From Enoplolaimus lenunculus (Eukaryota; Nematoda; Enoplea; Enoplida; Thoracostomopsidae): a stretch of DNA of 64,000 bases. Of the stretch, positions 52,024 to 63,563 are shown piece after piece; position 1 is the stretch's first letter; each line of letters begins with the position of its first letter. The stretch spans positions 145,765 through 209,764 of the forward strand of contig JASANG010000442.1 in the NCBI GenBank assembly GCA_030248215.1, given 5' to 3'. The notes beneath the pieces were generated by a model, which worked only from the letters and a program-made list of their open reading frames with translations, searched no databases and had not been told where the DNA came from. Made by a program: the position numbers and the translations under genes.

Positions 52024-55000
52024 ATGGGAAATCGTTCGAGTAAAACTAAACGCTCTCGAAGTCATCCTACACATTTATGCGGGTCAAATGATGAATCTGG
52101 CCAACAGAATGATTCAGCTAATGGTACGTTAAATATGTCAAATTATGAAGTCCACAGCAGGATCGCAGGTAAAGACAAGAACAATAACAGTTGTAATAAC
52201 GATAACAATGATAATAATAACAGCAATAGTAATAACATCAACAGTAATAATATCAATATCAGAAATAGCAACTGCAGTAATAATAATAATGACAAAGTAA
52301 ATAAGAATAGAAATAATGAAAATAGTACTATTAATCAAAGTAACTGTTCATTTAAATATCAGACAAAATCTAACAGTTTCACAAATGGTGCTACAGTAGT
52401 TAAAAGTCGCGGCTCAGATACGACTTCATGTCTTTTGAAATCTAATTTAACACGTCCTGCGTCAACAACTTGTGATGCGTCGGCAATAGTCTCAAAAAGA
52501 CAATCAATTGACGACGTTCAGGAAGCGACAACACCCAGCATGGAACCTCTCTTTAGTAACACAGATCCTTTTAATGATAGCAACCAGAAGGAATCGAACC
52601 AAGAAGCTTTGAACAGCAGTCGAACGACTAGCGACCAGGTATTTCTCTACATTTGGATAAAAAAACAATGGGTTTTTAAATGTATATAGGATCTATTGCA
52701 AATAGCGATATGAATTCAACTGATTAACTATATGCCACGTGTGAATCGGTTTTTGCGTAGTAAAGCAAAAACATTTTGAGCTTTCTATTCGCTAATGCTA
52801 CAGTATTTGCCAACAGTTGGCAATAAAGTGTTACTCACACCTGAGATTATCAGCTTACACTTCGTAGAGTTATACATATTACTTCAAAAATAACATTTTG
52901 CTACGCTCACAAATATACGTTGTTACAAGCACATTGTATCACAGTTCACCAACTGTACATTACACGACAAATATACACCGTTTGAAACCCTATTGTAACA
53001 CAGTAGACAAACTACAATACACGACATATTACCTCAGGAATCTGATTGTAACATAGTATAGAAATTGTATGTGAGGAAGTTACATGTCCTGTAGTTTCTA
53101 ACTAAGTTTCTGTAGTAAATGCTATGTGAAACCAAGATTTCTGATTTGCGAGATTGTCAACCACGTGGCATATTTGAAGGATGTGTCATAAATATTGTGT
53201 CTTTAAACCGTTGTCTTGTTGTTTATTGCTCGCAAACTCACTTGGGTTAGTTTCTTGTTTTAAGAAGGTGTTTCAGGCAGTCTTCAGTTTTATTCGTAAG
53301 AATGTGTTTAAGTCGTAATTCAGCCCAATTCCGAATTGGGTTATTGCAAAGCGGAATTACGACTTTTGTTAGCCCAAGGCGGAATCATGTCTGATAAAGG
53401 TGTGCGTTTTCTGATTGGTTACTTGATATTCGTAATCCTACTTGATTCCACTTTGCTCAGTAAAACAAACTGTTTGGAAGCCAACAGATGTGCAATAAGG
53501 TAGCAACTAATCACAAGGTGTGCACTTGTCGCATACAAAGAGTTACGCCGAGGGCTAGCTCAAGTCGTAATTACCCCGTGGACTAGCCTAATTCGGAATT
53601 GGGTTAAATTACTAATGGGCTACAACATATACACACTCTGTGTAGTGCAGCATCAGTTAATAAAGAACAATGTCATTTTTTGACGCCGTCGTAAATATCG
53701 TGAGTAGCTGCTTTTGTTACATTTTAGATTCCGCCTGAACAAAAATCTATCCGTAAGTTAGTCCGATCTGCTACTGCGAGATTTATTGATACTGAAAATA
53801 AAACCATATCAACATCTACACTTTCAACACGCGAACCAATCAACAGCGGACGAAAAGCTTCTGGCCCGGTCAGGTTCGACCCAAGATTTGCAAGCCCTCG
53901 AAGGCGACAATCAGTAGCAGTTGGTAGAACATCAACTAGTAGCGCATCCACAGGTGCCACTACAGTATCTTCCACTATAAAACAGAAACGTAAATAGAGC
54001 GTAGAGTAGTGGCAATAAAATAACCTTTGTGTAAAATGCGAATAAAGTACTTTTCGACATTTTTAAGCCGCTGTTTATTTTAGTCAACTGTCTCAAAATA
54101 ATTTAATCTGTACCTCGTTGTATTGCTGCTAGCACGTAATAAGCTGATTAACCAAATTAAAATGTCGGTTTTTGATGAGGTGTGCAAAATTTTTAATAAA
54201 TGCTAGTGAAAATGAATGGAATCAAAGGCAATCTAACAATCTGTTTGTCTGATATCCAGTTTAATGGTTTGTTAAATAGTGTATAATTAAGAAACTACCT
54301 TTAACCTCAAATACGCGGCGTGAAATAGTATACTGATCCATACTATTGCGTGTCTCTGTTAGATTATGATGATCTCGTTAGTACAAGGTTAAAGTTAAAC
54401 AAAACTGCTAATTTTAATCTAGCGAATGTGCAATTGCTTGTTTAATATGTATGAAAACAAGTAATGTTAATATAAAGTGGAAAAAATACAGTGCACAATT
54501 TTATGCTTACGGTTGTATCGCAATTATCCTAATTTGTAACAAACTTCTGATTTATTGGGCGCACTGGTAAAAAGCTTTAAATTTTTGACTTTTTCATCGT
54601 AAAGAATTTGAATCCAAAATACGACTGCAAAATTTTAGCTCAACTCCAGCGACAGCAAACATTCGGTGGGTTTAATCGCGCTCAACAAGCCAGCTACATA
54701 AAAGCATCGCAATCGCTATCGCCAACCAATTTCAACGCACTAGACGGGTCATCTCTTGGCGATTGTCTCTCTGCTGAATTTCTCAACCGCAACTTACAAG
54801 GAGGACGCACAGCGGCAATCGGCGGTGGACCCTACGTAAACAGCAACAGTAGAAAAAGTTTTTCAAACTTTATGTCGAAATCTAAACGCAAAGAGCCTCA
54901 AATCACTCCTGAGCAAGCGTCGCTGATACGCGAAAGTTGGGATACGTCACCGCACGGCGAACTTGGTGTTCGAATTTATTCACGATTATTTCAAAAACGG

Positions 55001-56200
55001 CCCGATGTCAAAAATGCATATGATCGGTTGGCAGCATCTCGGACAGACGGATTTACTTGGCGTGACGAAGCATATGATTTTACGGCGTTTTTAGACGATT
55101 TGGTCCAAAATTTAACTTCGATCGATGCGTTAGCGTGGAAATGTTGGAATCGCGGCCGGCTGTGGGCAAGTTGGCGTCAGTACGGATTCAAGCCACAATT
55201 TTGGGTCCCGATGTCCGAAATTATGACCACCGAATGTTTGTACTTGGATCGTGGGGTGAACGCCGTTGGCGATGTCATCGGCGCTTGGGCAGCGTTAATT
55301 TCAGTGATGTTAACGCATATGCGCGACGGGTTTTACGCCGAGCTGCGACTGCATCGCCGAGAATCGAAACGATTGATGGCGGCGAAGACTAATTTGGAGA
55401 TTGCATGCGATATAGATCCTGACAGCTCGCCTAACCCTCGAACAACGTTTTTATTGGCATCTTCCGATGCCACAGTTGTCGAGTTGAATCCTGATGATAC
55501 CGAGACTACATTGAAGGCGACTAAACATTTAAATAAATTGAACGCTCATTCAGGGAGCCGGAATTACGAAGACAATACAGATGCACTCCGTTCAGACAGC
55601 TGTGTAACCCTTCAAAGTAATTTATCGTCATCTGTAGCAAGTTCGTCTTTTAAGTTGAACTCGCATACACAACAGCTATCGTCGAATCATAGTTCAAGAC
55701 ACTTTTTGGGCGATCCAGAACATCTATCAATCAATGACATAGCTACTACAAAGAACAATCTTCCGCAAACTGCAGGCCTTGACCAAAATGGCCAGTCTTG
55801 CATATTCCAATACCAACACAACTCGCTATCGGTGGAACCAGATTCGATTTCAACGCACAAAGATATCATTCGTTCTGTATCTCAACCATCTTCCTTTAGA
55901 CAAACTGTATCCACTGCTACAAGGCGGAATACTGTGCATTACTACAACACTTGTGATAGTTTGGGCGATTCTGCCTTTGAAGTTACCGGTAATTCTTCTT
56001 TGTCTACATCATCGGTTCCACCTTCGTCACAAGTTTCTCTGCCAGAACAAAGAGTTCTTTCCTCCTCAAATGCGGCTGATGTCGTTGTTGCGCCACCGAA
56101 ACGTCTTTATAAACGAGAAGAACTGTTTGGAGTTCCAATACCGCTGTCGACATCGAATCTCGATCCTATTTCAGACGAAGACGTCGACCGGCATTGTTGA
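52024..56200 (+). CDS. Globin-fold protein with N-myristoylation signal (3-exon model)
   Basis: Exons 52024-52638, 53728-53953 and 54639-56200 have agreeing phases (0, 1) and give 800 residues. The start MGNRSSKTKRSR fits the GNxxS myristoylation rule with a basic follow-up, implying membrane attachment. Residues ~55-100 are Asn-rich. The globin domain covers about residues 368-517: ITPEQASLIRESW (A helix), IYSRLFQKRPDVKNAYDR (B/C), AFLDDLVQNL (E), WASWRQYGFKPQFW (F), VIGAWAALISVMLTHMRDGF (G/H). The proximal F8 histidine aligns with Trp (about residue 459), the distal E7 position with an acidic residue, and the CD1 Phe is missing. Heme binding by the usual ligands is thus unlikely. A Ser/Thr-rich tail of ~280 residues follows. 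The IRESW opening recalls neuroglobin/globin X. The splice at 53953/54639 is less sure than the first; the globin exon might instead start at 54605 or have its own start. Confidence 0.6.
52183..52330 (+). repeat. Asn-codon (AAT/AAC) repeat tract within exon 1
   Basis: A run of AAY codons with Ser, Asp and Ile breaks (for example NNDNNDNNNSNSNNINSNN) comes from an 'aataataac'-type microsatellite. The reading frame stays open through it. Confidence 0.85.
53954..53997 (+). CDS. Alternative 3' end of exon 2 (short isoform, 294 residues)
   Basis: If the GT at 53954 is not used, exon 2 reads on through GATTVSSTIKQKRK to a TAG at 53995-53997. AATAAA signals follow at 54014-54019 and 54041-54046. 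This would give a 294-residue protein with the MGNRSS start but no globin domain. Which end is used cannot be decided from sequence alone. Confidence 0.5.
54014..54046 (+). terminator. Polyadenylation signals for the short isoform
   Basis: Two AATAAA hexamers, 17 and 44 bases after the TAG, support a real transcript end here. Confidence 0.5.
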
Positions 56201-57877
56201 AATCATGTTCCTCGATTGTTAAGATTAATGAAAAAATAATATATATATTTGCCATTTGAACAAATGTTTTTCCTTCCAAACAAATACTAGAATATTTTAA
56301 TTCTGTTATAAACGTTCGAAAACAGTTACTCCTACCGCCCACACATCCTGGTTTAATCTCACAGGCGACGACGTAAGCCTTCAGTGTTAAAATGGAGTTT
56401 TTTGGAGCTTGGAAAATAAAAATATTGAGAGCAACGTTCAGTAGTACCATTATTGTAATTTTATCAAATATGGAATTAAAACCATGGTTATATATGCTGT
56501 GATGTGAATCAGGACCCGGATCCGAATTTCTCAGGGGGAAATTGTAAGGTAGGGATCTTATCATTTTATCAAAAAATATCTTTTGACGGAGGTCATACGC
56601 CCACCCGCCCTCCTCTGCATCCGCTAGTGCCCGTTTCTCACTAGACAACAATAGAGTAGGCTTAAATTTTAGACTAATTTTCTGCTTGTGCTAAGGCTTA
56701 AGCTTTGCTTTAGACTTGTGTTTATTTTACGCTGTGAACGCTTAAACCTAGAAATTTGTTTTGATTTATAATTGCTAAAAGTATTGGTCCAAACCTTCAG
56801 GACCCGCTCTAATCTTAATATATCACAACATAATGAAGATTTGGCTGCTCATAACCTCCCCTGCTGATTTCAATTAAATTTTGATTTTTTAAGACTTGAA
56901 GATATACTTTCATTTTTGTGATCTTATATGGACTACTGCGAAACCAAAAATGTATTTTCAACAGTTCATCAATCTATATTTTTTCAAGTATATTTCGGAT
57001 ACATATCCGGATATTTTTCATATCCGAATATCCGGATATCTGGTTCCATTTATAGTTGAAATATGTGATAGTTTTAGCGCAAACTTACAATATTTGAAGC
57101 GGATTTGCTTTTGTCAACACATTCTTTGTCTGTAATCCCGCACCTCCAGCAAAAAATGCACAAGTAAAGCACTACTCACAACAGAACAGCTATACGGGCT
57201 CCCAAGCCCAAATCATCTATACCAATGTAAGTGCTTGTTTTGAATTTTCCAGCAAATTGTTTTATGAACATAAAACAGCTTAATCTTCTGTTCCTCAAAC
57301 TATTTGTTGTAAGTGTGGTTTGCTTACTTTTTGTTATGTAAATTAAGATTTCACTGTGTTTAAGAATAATCGCCAGTAGGAACTAGTTTGTTTTCACAGA
57401 AGATAATTTTAGTAAAGTTCTGTGTAAAATTGACTGGAGGTCTCTTTTCAGGGGCGGTCATTTCTCATGCGACGTTGTGTAAAAATGTCTGGGGATATCT
57501 TTTTAATGGGGCTCATATTTTTACACGTCAGTACTGGGCAAAAAAGAACCCCACGAAAATATGCCGGAAAGTCACTTTTAAGGGTTTTTTCATGCGACAC
57601 CGGAAACTATATTAGAATGACAAAAAACTTTGATATTGGTGCTGGTACGGAAAAAGTATGCAAATGTTTCATAAGATTTGCTAAATTTGCACATCTTTTT
57701 ATAACGGAGCAAATTTACTTGAACTTTATTTCAACGAATTCAATTTTGTATACTAGCTTGCAAGTTTTGAATATAATTGGCAGATTATGTGTTTAAAGCA
57801 GAGAAAATTTAGTTTCTTTCTCAAACGAATATGAAATCATTATTTGGTTAAAAAATTATCAGTAAAACATAACAGCT
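56201..57877. other. Intergenic; repeat fragments
   Basis: A fragment of the CTTAGGC-type family lies at 56640-56750 ('taggcttaaattttagacta'). At 56990-57060 'atccggatatttttcatatc' and 'gaatatccggatatctgg' form a small inverted motif. 'aaaataatatatat' after the stop may serve in polyadenylation. No gene seen. Confidence 0.35.
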
Positions 57878-57879
57878 TA

Positions 57880-58188
57880 CTGTAGTGAACCGAGTAAAAG
57901 GGGGACTGATATTTATTTGGCCTCTCCAGATGGTGCCTCCTGTGATTCGGTCACAGACTATTATTTATTTTTAATCCAGGCTTCGCCACCCTTCGTTACT
58001 GTTATATATCAGGTAGAATGGAATCATTTATGCACTACAATTAGAGATAATTGGCATTATAGACTTTAATTAGGTTTTAAGGACTCTATCTGCTTACGGA
58101 CTTTTATTAATAGACATACGGACTCCTATTGAGACTCAAAATGGGGACCCCTCTTATTACCCCCTCCTATTCGGGTTATATACTACAG
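57880..58188. mobile_element. TA-flanked MITE (copy 3, worn)
   Basis: The left end TGTAGTGAACCGAGTAAAAG and the right end TATTCGGGTTATATACTACAG are diverged versions of the 44169-44603 ends. Internal words 'ggactctatctgcttacgga' and 'tacggactcctattgagact' match. Shorter than the other two copies. Confidence 0.65.
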
Positions 58189-58245
58189 CACAATTTGCGA
58201 TTTTTCACAGGTTAAACTGGAGTTAACCTGTACAAATGCATAAGT

Positions 58246-58251
58246 TTTATT
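58246..58251 (-). terminator. Polyadenylation signal of the MFSD8-like gene
   Basis: AATAAA on the minus strand, about 45 bases after the stop at 58294-58296. Confidence 0.5.
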
Positions 58252-58293
58252 CAAAAATTAAAAATTAAACACTTCACAATCAATCAAATTTGC

Positions 58294-61200
58294 TCAAAAT
58301 CTATACTGAAATCCGTCTTTATAGCGAAAATGTTCGCCCGGTTTCAGCAGAGGCTTCACTTTAAGTGGTACTAGTCGTCGATAGAATATGACAGCAAGAA
58401 CGATTGTAATTGAAGTTATAACAATAATCACAATCCACGGTATTCTCGGGCCGTACTTCTCAAACATGTAACTAAAACGGAAGCAAATATGTATCGAAAT
58501 TCAAACGTAATGTTACTGATTTCAACTGCACTAAAAACTTCGAATTTTTTGTTAATGCTCCAAAAGAACTTGGGCCCATGTTACTTTAAGGGGCGTGCGA
58601 GTTTCTGGTGGGTCTATAAAACAGTAGGTTTAAATTTTAGATCACATTTTTTGCTTAGGCTTAGGCTTAGGAACACATTTTTGCAACGCTTTGGTTTAGG
58701 CTTAGGAATACGCTTAATCTACTGTTACGCCCCTTAAAGTAACATTGGCCAGAACTTGGATGGGTAAACCTAAATCTAAATCTACAAATTTTCGACCCTA
58801 TAGCTTGGGTGGCGGACTAAGTCCGAACGCCTAAATCCACTTGTTTCGGATTTAAGCAAATGTAAAGACTAACCATAACAAGCAGATTATACCTAAGCCT
58901 AAGCCTAAGCAAAAATGTACCTAAATTTATAGGTTACTCTATGGCAGTTTCGGAGAAAAACATTCTACCCCTGAACTTTGCATGGTCCGCCATCCGTAAG
59001 TTTCGTTGGCACTAGCAAGTACAACTATCGCGCAAAAAATTATTTCTGAATTTATTCAGAAAAGTACATTCAGCAGCATAACTGAAAATTTTTTCTGACA
59101 TTCAATACCTTTTTTTAAAAATAACACAAAAACGTATATTTCTTTTCGTTAATACAATGCTTTTCAATCCTTATTTCAATTTTTTGTGAAAAATTTTGTG
59201 TTTTATGACAAAAATACTTTTCAAGTTCACCTTGCTAATAACATTTCTTAAATGTAAGAAATTTTTCCTTAAATATCAGAAATAATTTGCGCGAGGCATC
59301 TCATTGTATTACAAAGAACCGTAGTTAAAGTTTATCTCAAAATTTCAGTTGGTCATTTTGATTTGAGCAGCTGTCAATCACTAAACCCAGCATATAGTTC
59401 AATGCAATGTATATACTTCAGAAGCACAAACGAGTTTAATACCAGGCCTGTAGTCAGATCATCTTGCTAGGGGGATTAAAATTTTTTCAAGAATCCATTA
59501 CTTGTGTTTTCGATGACATGCAAGCAAGGTGGAAAATTTTCAAGGGGAGGCCAAAATTTTTCCACGGAGACTGAACCCCGTGGTCCTTTTCGAGCTACAG
59601 GCCTGGTTGATAACTGTAATAAAGCTCTAAATTCGAAGCAGTTGCGAAAACTGGATATTTTAATCAGTGAAGGGCATTTACATTTTTTAAAATTTGAAGA
59701 CATTCAAAACATTCTGGGTGTAAAATAAATGTGGGTAAAACATCCAACCATGAAATTCAGTGTATAGATTTACCTGACAAATATTGGTCCAGCAAAGCGA
59801 GCAGCGCTCCCTGCCGATGAAAATGCGCTCTGCATTTTTTCCTGCAAAGTTATAAACCCGAATACGGTTTCAGTTCATGTAAGAAACCCAAGGAGCGTCC
59901 AGGTTTCTGGTGGGTCTATAAAATAGTAGGTTTAGATTCTAGATTACTATTTTTTGCTTAGGCTTAGGCTTAGAAACTCATTTTTGCAACGCTTAGGCTT
60001 AGGCTTAGGTTATGAATACGCTTATTCTACTGTTACGCCCCATAAAGTAACACTGGTCTAAAACACGATCCGGTTCATCTGGGAATTTTGTAAAACTACA
60101 GGGTACAATTATTTATTTTGTGCTATTAATTATTAACACTTGAAATATGATTTTGTCATTTTCCAATTCCAATCGCATTAGTCAGCGTAACTCAACAGAT
60201 TAATGATTGGGGGCTACTGGCGGAATCTATCATTCCTTGCACCGTCCGTTGCTCTACGCAACTTGACGTACGTCACAAAACAGAACTGTAAGTTCCAAAC
60301 TGTCAAAAATTAATCATTACTTTGACGACTATTTCGAAAACTAAACAAAACCAAGCTATTAAGTGTATGATATTATTTACCTGTCTCCGAGGTCCAATAA
60401 TTTTACTGAACAACTGCGCTAGCACAACGCTAGTCAATGCGCATCCGATTGAATTAAACACTAGTCCAATTAAATATTGAGCTAAGCTGAGCCGGGGGGA
60501 ATCACTGCACCAAGTGCATACAATTTCACGCCCAACAGGAATATGCGTTGTGTTTAGAGTTGTGACGTTTTGGCCATTCAACAGATCTGTGAGCGGTGTA
60601 TTATTGCATTGAACTGAGTTATTTGGTAAACTAGGAATTGCGCTGGTAGCAACGGTTGTGGTACTGTTCAGAATGGTGACATTTTTTAATTCTAAAAATC
60701 GATAATAATTAAATTAATTTTTTACTTGGTTATTTTTATAGTTTTTGCCAGTCTGATGACTAGTTTAGACAGTTTACTTCAATTACGCGTTGCGGTTTTG
60801 GTTTTAATCCAAAAAAATTTCGTTACTAAATTTGCAAGGAAATATTTCAGTTCGCAACTATTTTATAAAACAGTATTTACTAAATTTATGTACAAGGACT
60901 AGACGAGGTAAATTAGCTCAGAATATATAATAAGTTCACGCTGGTATATTTACTAAAAGCAATCACACCTGGTATTAAATGTTTAAAAGTAACAGTGTGT
61001 TATTAGTGATATTCTAGAGACGGTGGCATTCAAGAACAAAACCAAGTGAAACATTGTAGAAACTATTACGCTGTCAAAATAATTACAGGAAGTTCTTTTA
61101 CGAATTTACGACATACGACTGTTTCGTGTTCTAAAACCAGATTACTGGTTTTTTCCGTTGAACCAGATGATCAGCCTGAGAGAATCGTTGACTGCAAAAG

Positions 61201-61808
61201 TTTTCGCTGTTATAAATTAAACGACTAAATGTTATTCGGGTATAACAAAGCAAACTAAACATTTTGTTAACCCTTAAAAGTAAACTAGAAATGTGGTAAT
61301 TTGTATTTGGAAAAAAATGAGGTATCTCGTGTTAAAGTAACTGTGGTGGAATAAAGTTCTCAAAGTTGTATAGCCTTCTGGATACGATTTTTAAGTTGTG
61401 TAAACTATCTGACATGTACATTGCAAGTCGGGGTACCTATTGTACATTACACATTCATTTAAACATTAATGGGCCAATGGATAGAACAGGGCCATAACAC
61501 TAGTATAAGTATATTTCTAAGCCTAAGCCTAAGCACAGCCAAAGTGTAAGAAAGAAGTTATACGTAAGCTTACTAAGCCTATGCCGATAAGCAAAAAAAC
61601 CAGTCTAATGCTTAAGCTTACACTATGACAGTTCGGTAGCAAAACGTTACGTTCCTGGTCTCTACATGGGTCCATTAGTGGGATGGGAAGTACTTCACCT
61701 GGTAAGTTGTAGTGCAAATCTTTTGGAAGAGTTGGCCACACGTACGTAGTTAGGAAGCATATAAGATTGAAAACACTTCCTATCAGTAGCAGTGGTCGAA
61801 CTGGTAAT
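58294..61808 (-). CDS. MFSD8: MFSD8 (CLN7)-like lysosomal transporter, 3' part (4 exons)
   Basis: Exons on the minus strand are 61699-61808, 60381-60691, 59774-59841 and 58294-58471, with agreeing phases (about 222 residues). The first gives a membrane helix (PLLLIGSVFNLICFLTTY) and VWPTLPKDLHYNLP. The second has six N-x-S/T sequons in a lumenal loop, then CTWCSDSPRLSLAQYLIG and LFSKIIGPRRQ. The third has QSAFSSAGSAARFAGPIF, and the last YMFEKYGPRIPW with a final helix and tail. The order and the motifs FSKI.GP and SAGSAAR.AGP match the C-terminal third of MFSD8, a major-facilitator protein of lysosomes with a glycosylated loop 9. The tail has YRRL, a possible sorting motif. The 5' exons were not found between 61809 and 64000, so they are further upstream, too divergent for me, or lost. 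Confidence 0.8.
58573..58750. mobile_element. Short TIR element with CTTAGGCTTAGGC core (copy 3)
   Basis: GGCCCATGTTACTTTAAGGG faces CCCTTAAAGTAACATTGGCC; inside is 'gcttaggcttaggcttagga'. It lies in the last MFSD8 intron. Confidence 0.75.
58830..58995. repeat. Fragment of the CTTAGGC-type family, opposite orientation
   Basis: 'acctaagcctaagcctaagc' with flanking 'aaacattctacccctgaac' matches the family of 20591-20784. The left end is not clear. Confidence 0.45.
59444..59605. mobile_element. MITE with CAGGCCTGTAG ends in MFSD8 intron
   Basis: CAGGCCTGTAGTCAG at the left faces GAGCTACAGGCCTG at the right. Flanks tttaatac and ttgataac are a possible 8-bp duplication (six of eight bases agree), suggesting hAT. 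Confidence 0.55.
59890..60060. mobile_element. Short TIR element with CTTAGGC core (copy 4)
   Basis: 'caggtttctggtgggtctat' and 'ctactgttacgccccataaa' match the 58573-58750 copy; 'cttaggcttaggcttaggtt' lies inside. The left end is partly lost. Confidence 0.6.
61472..61673. mobile_element. Short TIR element with GCCTAAGCC core (copy 5)
   Basis: GGCCAATGGATAGAACAGGG at the left and 'ctctacatgggtcc' at the right, with 'gcctaagcctaagcac' inside. It ends just before an MFSD8 exon. Confidence 0.6.
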
Positions 61809-63377
61809 CTAAAGTGTTATAACAATGGAATTACCTAAGGTGCTCGTTGCGTTACACCAAATGCTGCTTAATTAGGCAAACACAATTTGACCATTAACTT
61901 GTTTTTAAAATTGCTTACGCGTCATAAATAAAATAGAAGTGCAAAAATAGTGAATTAAAATTTTGCCGCTAAATTCAAATTTTGGCTGGAAAATTTTAAT
62001 TTCAGTATGAAGTTCAAATTTTGACGGAAAATTCAACTTTTATCCGGAAAATTTACATTTTGGCGAGAAATTATAGTTTTGGTTAGAAATTTAAATTTTT
62101 GAGGAAAAAAACTTAAATTTTAAATTCAAATTTTGACTTCAGATTTACATTTTGGCGTTAAATTTAGATTTTGGCGGAAAATTAAAATTTTGGCGGCAAA
62201 TGTAAATTTTGGCGCCGCCACAAATTTTGGCGAAAAAATTCAAATTTTGGCGGTAAACTTTAAATTTTAGCTGGAAAATTCAATGTTAAGCGGGAAATTT
62301 AAATTTTTGGTCAAAACACCCTGCCGTTTTTCCCTTATTTCCTAAAAATAAAATGCAAAAAACAACATACTAGCTAAATAGTAAGCAAACAATTATCCAG
62401 TGCCAGAAATAGCTACAATTTTATTGCTACGTTCCAATAACATGGATAGTTTTTGGCATTGGCTGTTGCAATTGTAGAGATGTGGATATGTCCATCATCT
62501 CGTATAGGTTCGAAAACTTAGTATGTGACATCGGGTGAGCACCGAATTTTGGTGTGAGATGTTTTTCTGCACATTATAGTGTGAGTTGATCAAAAAAGGG
62601 CGGGTGGACCCTGGAAGCGCCGCCACTGATCTGTGGAATCGCTGTCCGGTAAGCCCAGAGCTCGGTGGGTGCAGAACTTGAAGGCTTTAGATCGAGAGGC
62701 TTGCTTGCGGCGTCGGACATGCAGTAATGAATAAGGTAAAATCGGGATGACTCGATAAATCTTGTGAGGCGGGCATTTGGGTGTTTTAAGCGTGAAATGT
62801 TATTGAAATGGATAGAATTGACTTGATTAAGTCCCTTTTCATTCGGTTTACTAAGTTTTGAGTACTTTTGATGATGTTTTAGTTGGCTGAAAATATCGAA
62901 CTTACTTGCATAAGAGTTGATTAACTCTGAGAGACTAAATAGTTGATATAACTATTTGTAAACGTTCTAAAAAGTTTAGCCCAAGCTGGATTCAGCTTGG
63001 GCAGGGCGGATTTGCCCGGTTTTGTTAAAAATTTCATGAAATTTCATCTAAAATTGGGTGCGAAATTTGTGGTGAAAGATGATGCATAGCTATCGGTTAC
63101 TGAATAAATTCTTTCTTGTATTGTGTGCAGATAGTTTAGTTTAAGTTGTTTTGATGTTTGAGTGTTTTAAATTTGTTAGTGTTACGTGTTTTCCTGTGTG
63201 CACAGTTAGTGTTGCATGTGCATAGTGGTTAGTGAGTGACAACGATGGTGGACCGGTTATGCAAAATAGATAGAAAATCTGAAATGCTCGTGTTTAAATC
63301 TGCTCAGCAGCGTTTTTGGGGTTGGCAAAATAGAAAGTCGGAAAGCTAATTTTGTGTATTTCTTGTTTGTTTTCTGA
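61809..63377. other. Region between MFSD8-like and PAM2 genes
   Basis: It holds the AAATTTTGGCGG minisatellite (61955-62315) and, near 62590-62630, a 'ccctggaagcgccgccactg' sequence that looks like a hAT-type MITE end. No missing MFSD8 exon could be recognised. The part from 62640 to 63370 may hold the promoter of the plus-strand gene, but I see no defined element. Confidence 0.35.
61955..62315. repeat. Minisatellite of AAATTTTGGCGG-like units
   Basis: About 16 imperfect units of roughly 20-25 bp, each built as 'aaattttggcgg' plus 'aaaattcaa' or 'aaatttaa' variants. Units vary much in detail, so it is old. Confidence 0.8.
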
Positions 63378-63563
63378 ATGATTCCAAATTTCACAGTTGC
63401 ACAGGCCGCCCGCTTGCGATCGCGAGTGGGTTGGTCCTGGGCAACTGGTATAGATTTCTGCGGTTGGACAATTTTGCAACATCCGTGCTGGGCAGGTTTA
63501 AGCGCCGATCGGCCTGATCTGCCGCCGTTACCGATTCCTACGTTTTCAACACCGGAGATAATA
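63378..63563 (+). other. Probable 5' untranslated exon of the PAM2-motif gene
   Basis: A more GC-rich block (with 'gcgatcgcgagtgggttggt') that ends in a good donor, ATA|GTAAGTA, 84 bases before the acceptor 'gcattcag' at 63646. An open frame exists in it but reaches a stop soon after the junction (GDY), so I take it as 5' UTR. Confidence 0.45.

Noticed and set aside
52138-52338. Minus-strand Ile/Val-rich frame
   Set aside because: Mirror of the Asn-codon repeat on the plus strand.
53728-53790. Exon 2 start (IPPEQKSIRKLV) as a second, truncated globin A helix
   Set aside because: It loosely resembles ITPEQASLIRES of the true domain, but nothing after it follows the globin pattern; probably chance.
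58573-61673. Interstitial telomere
   Set aside because: Only two to four CTTAGGC units per copy, always within the same TIR element; not telomeric DNA.
62390-62470. Further MFSD8 exon on the minus strand
   Set aside because: A short frame (QCQKLSMLLERSNK) with a possible acceptor exists, but there is no donor in phase and no match to the family.
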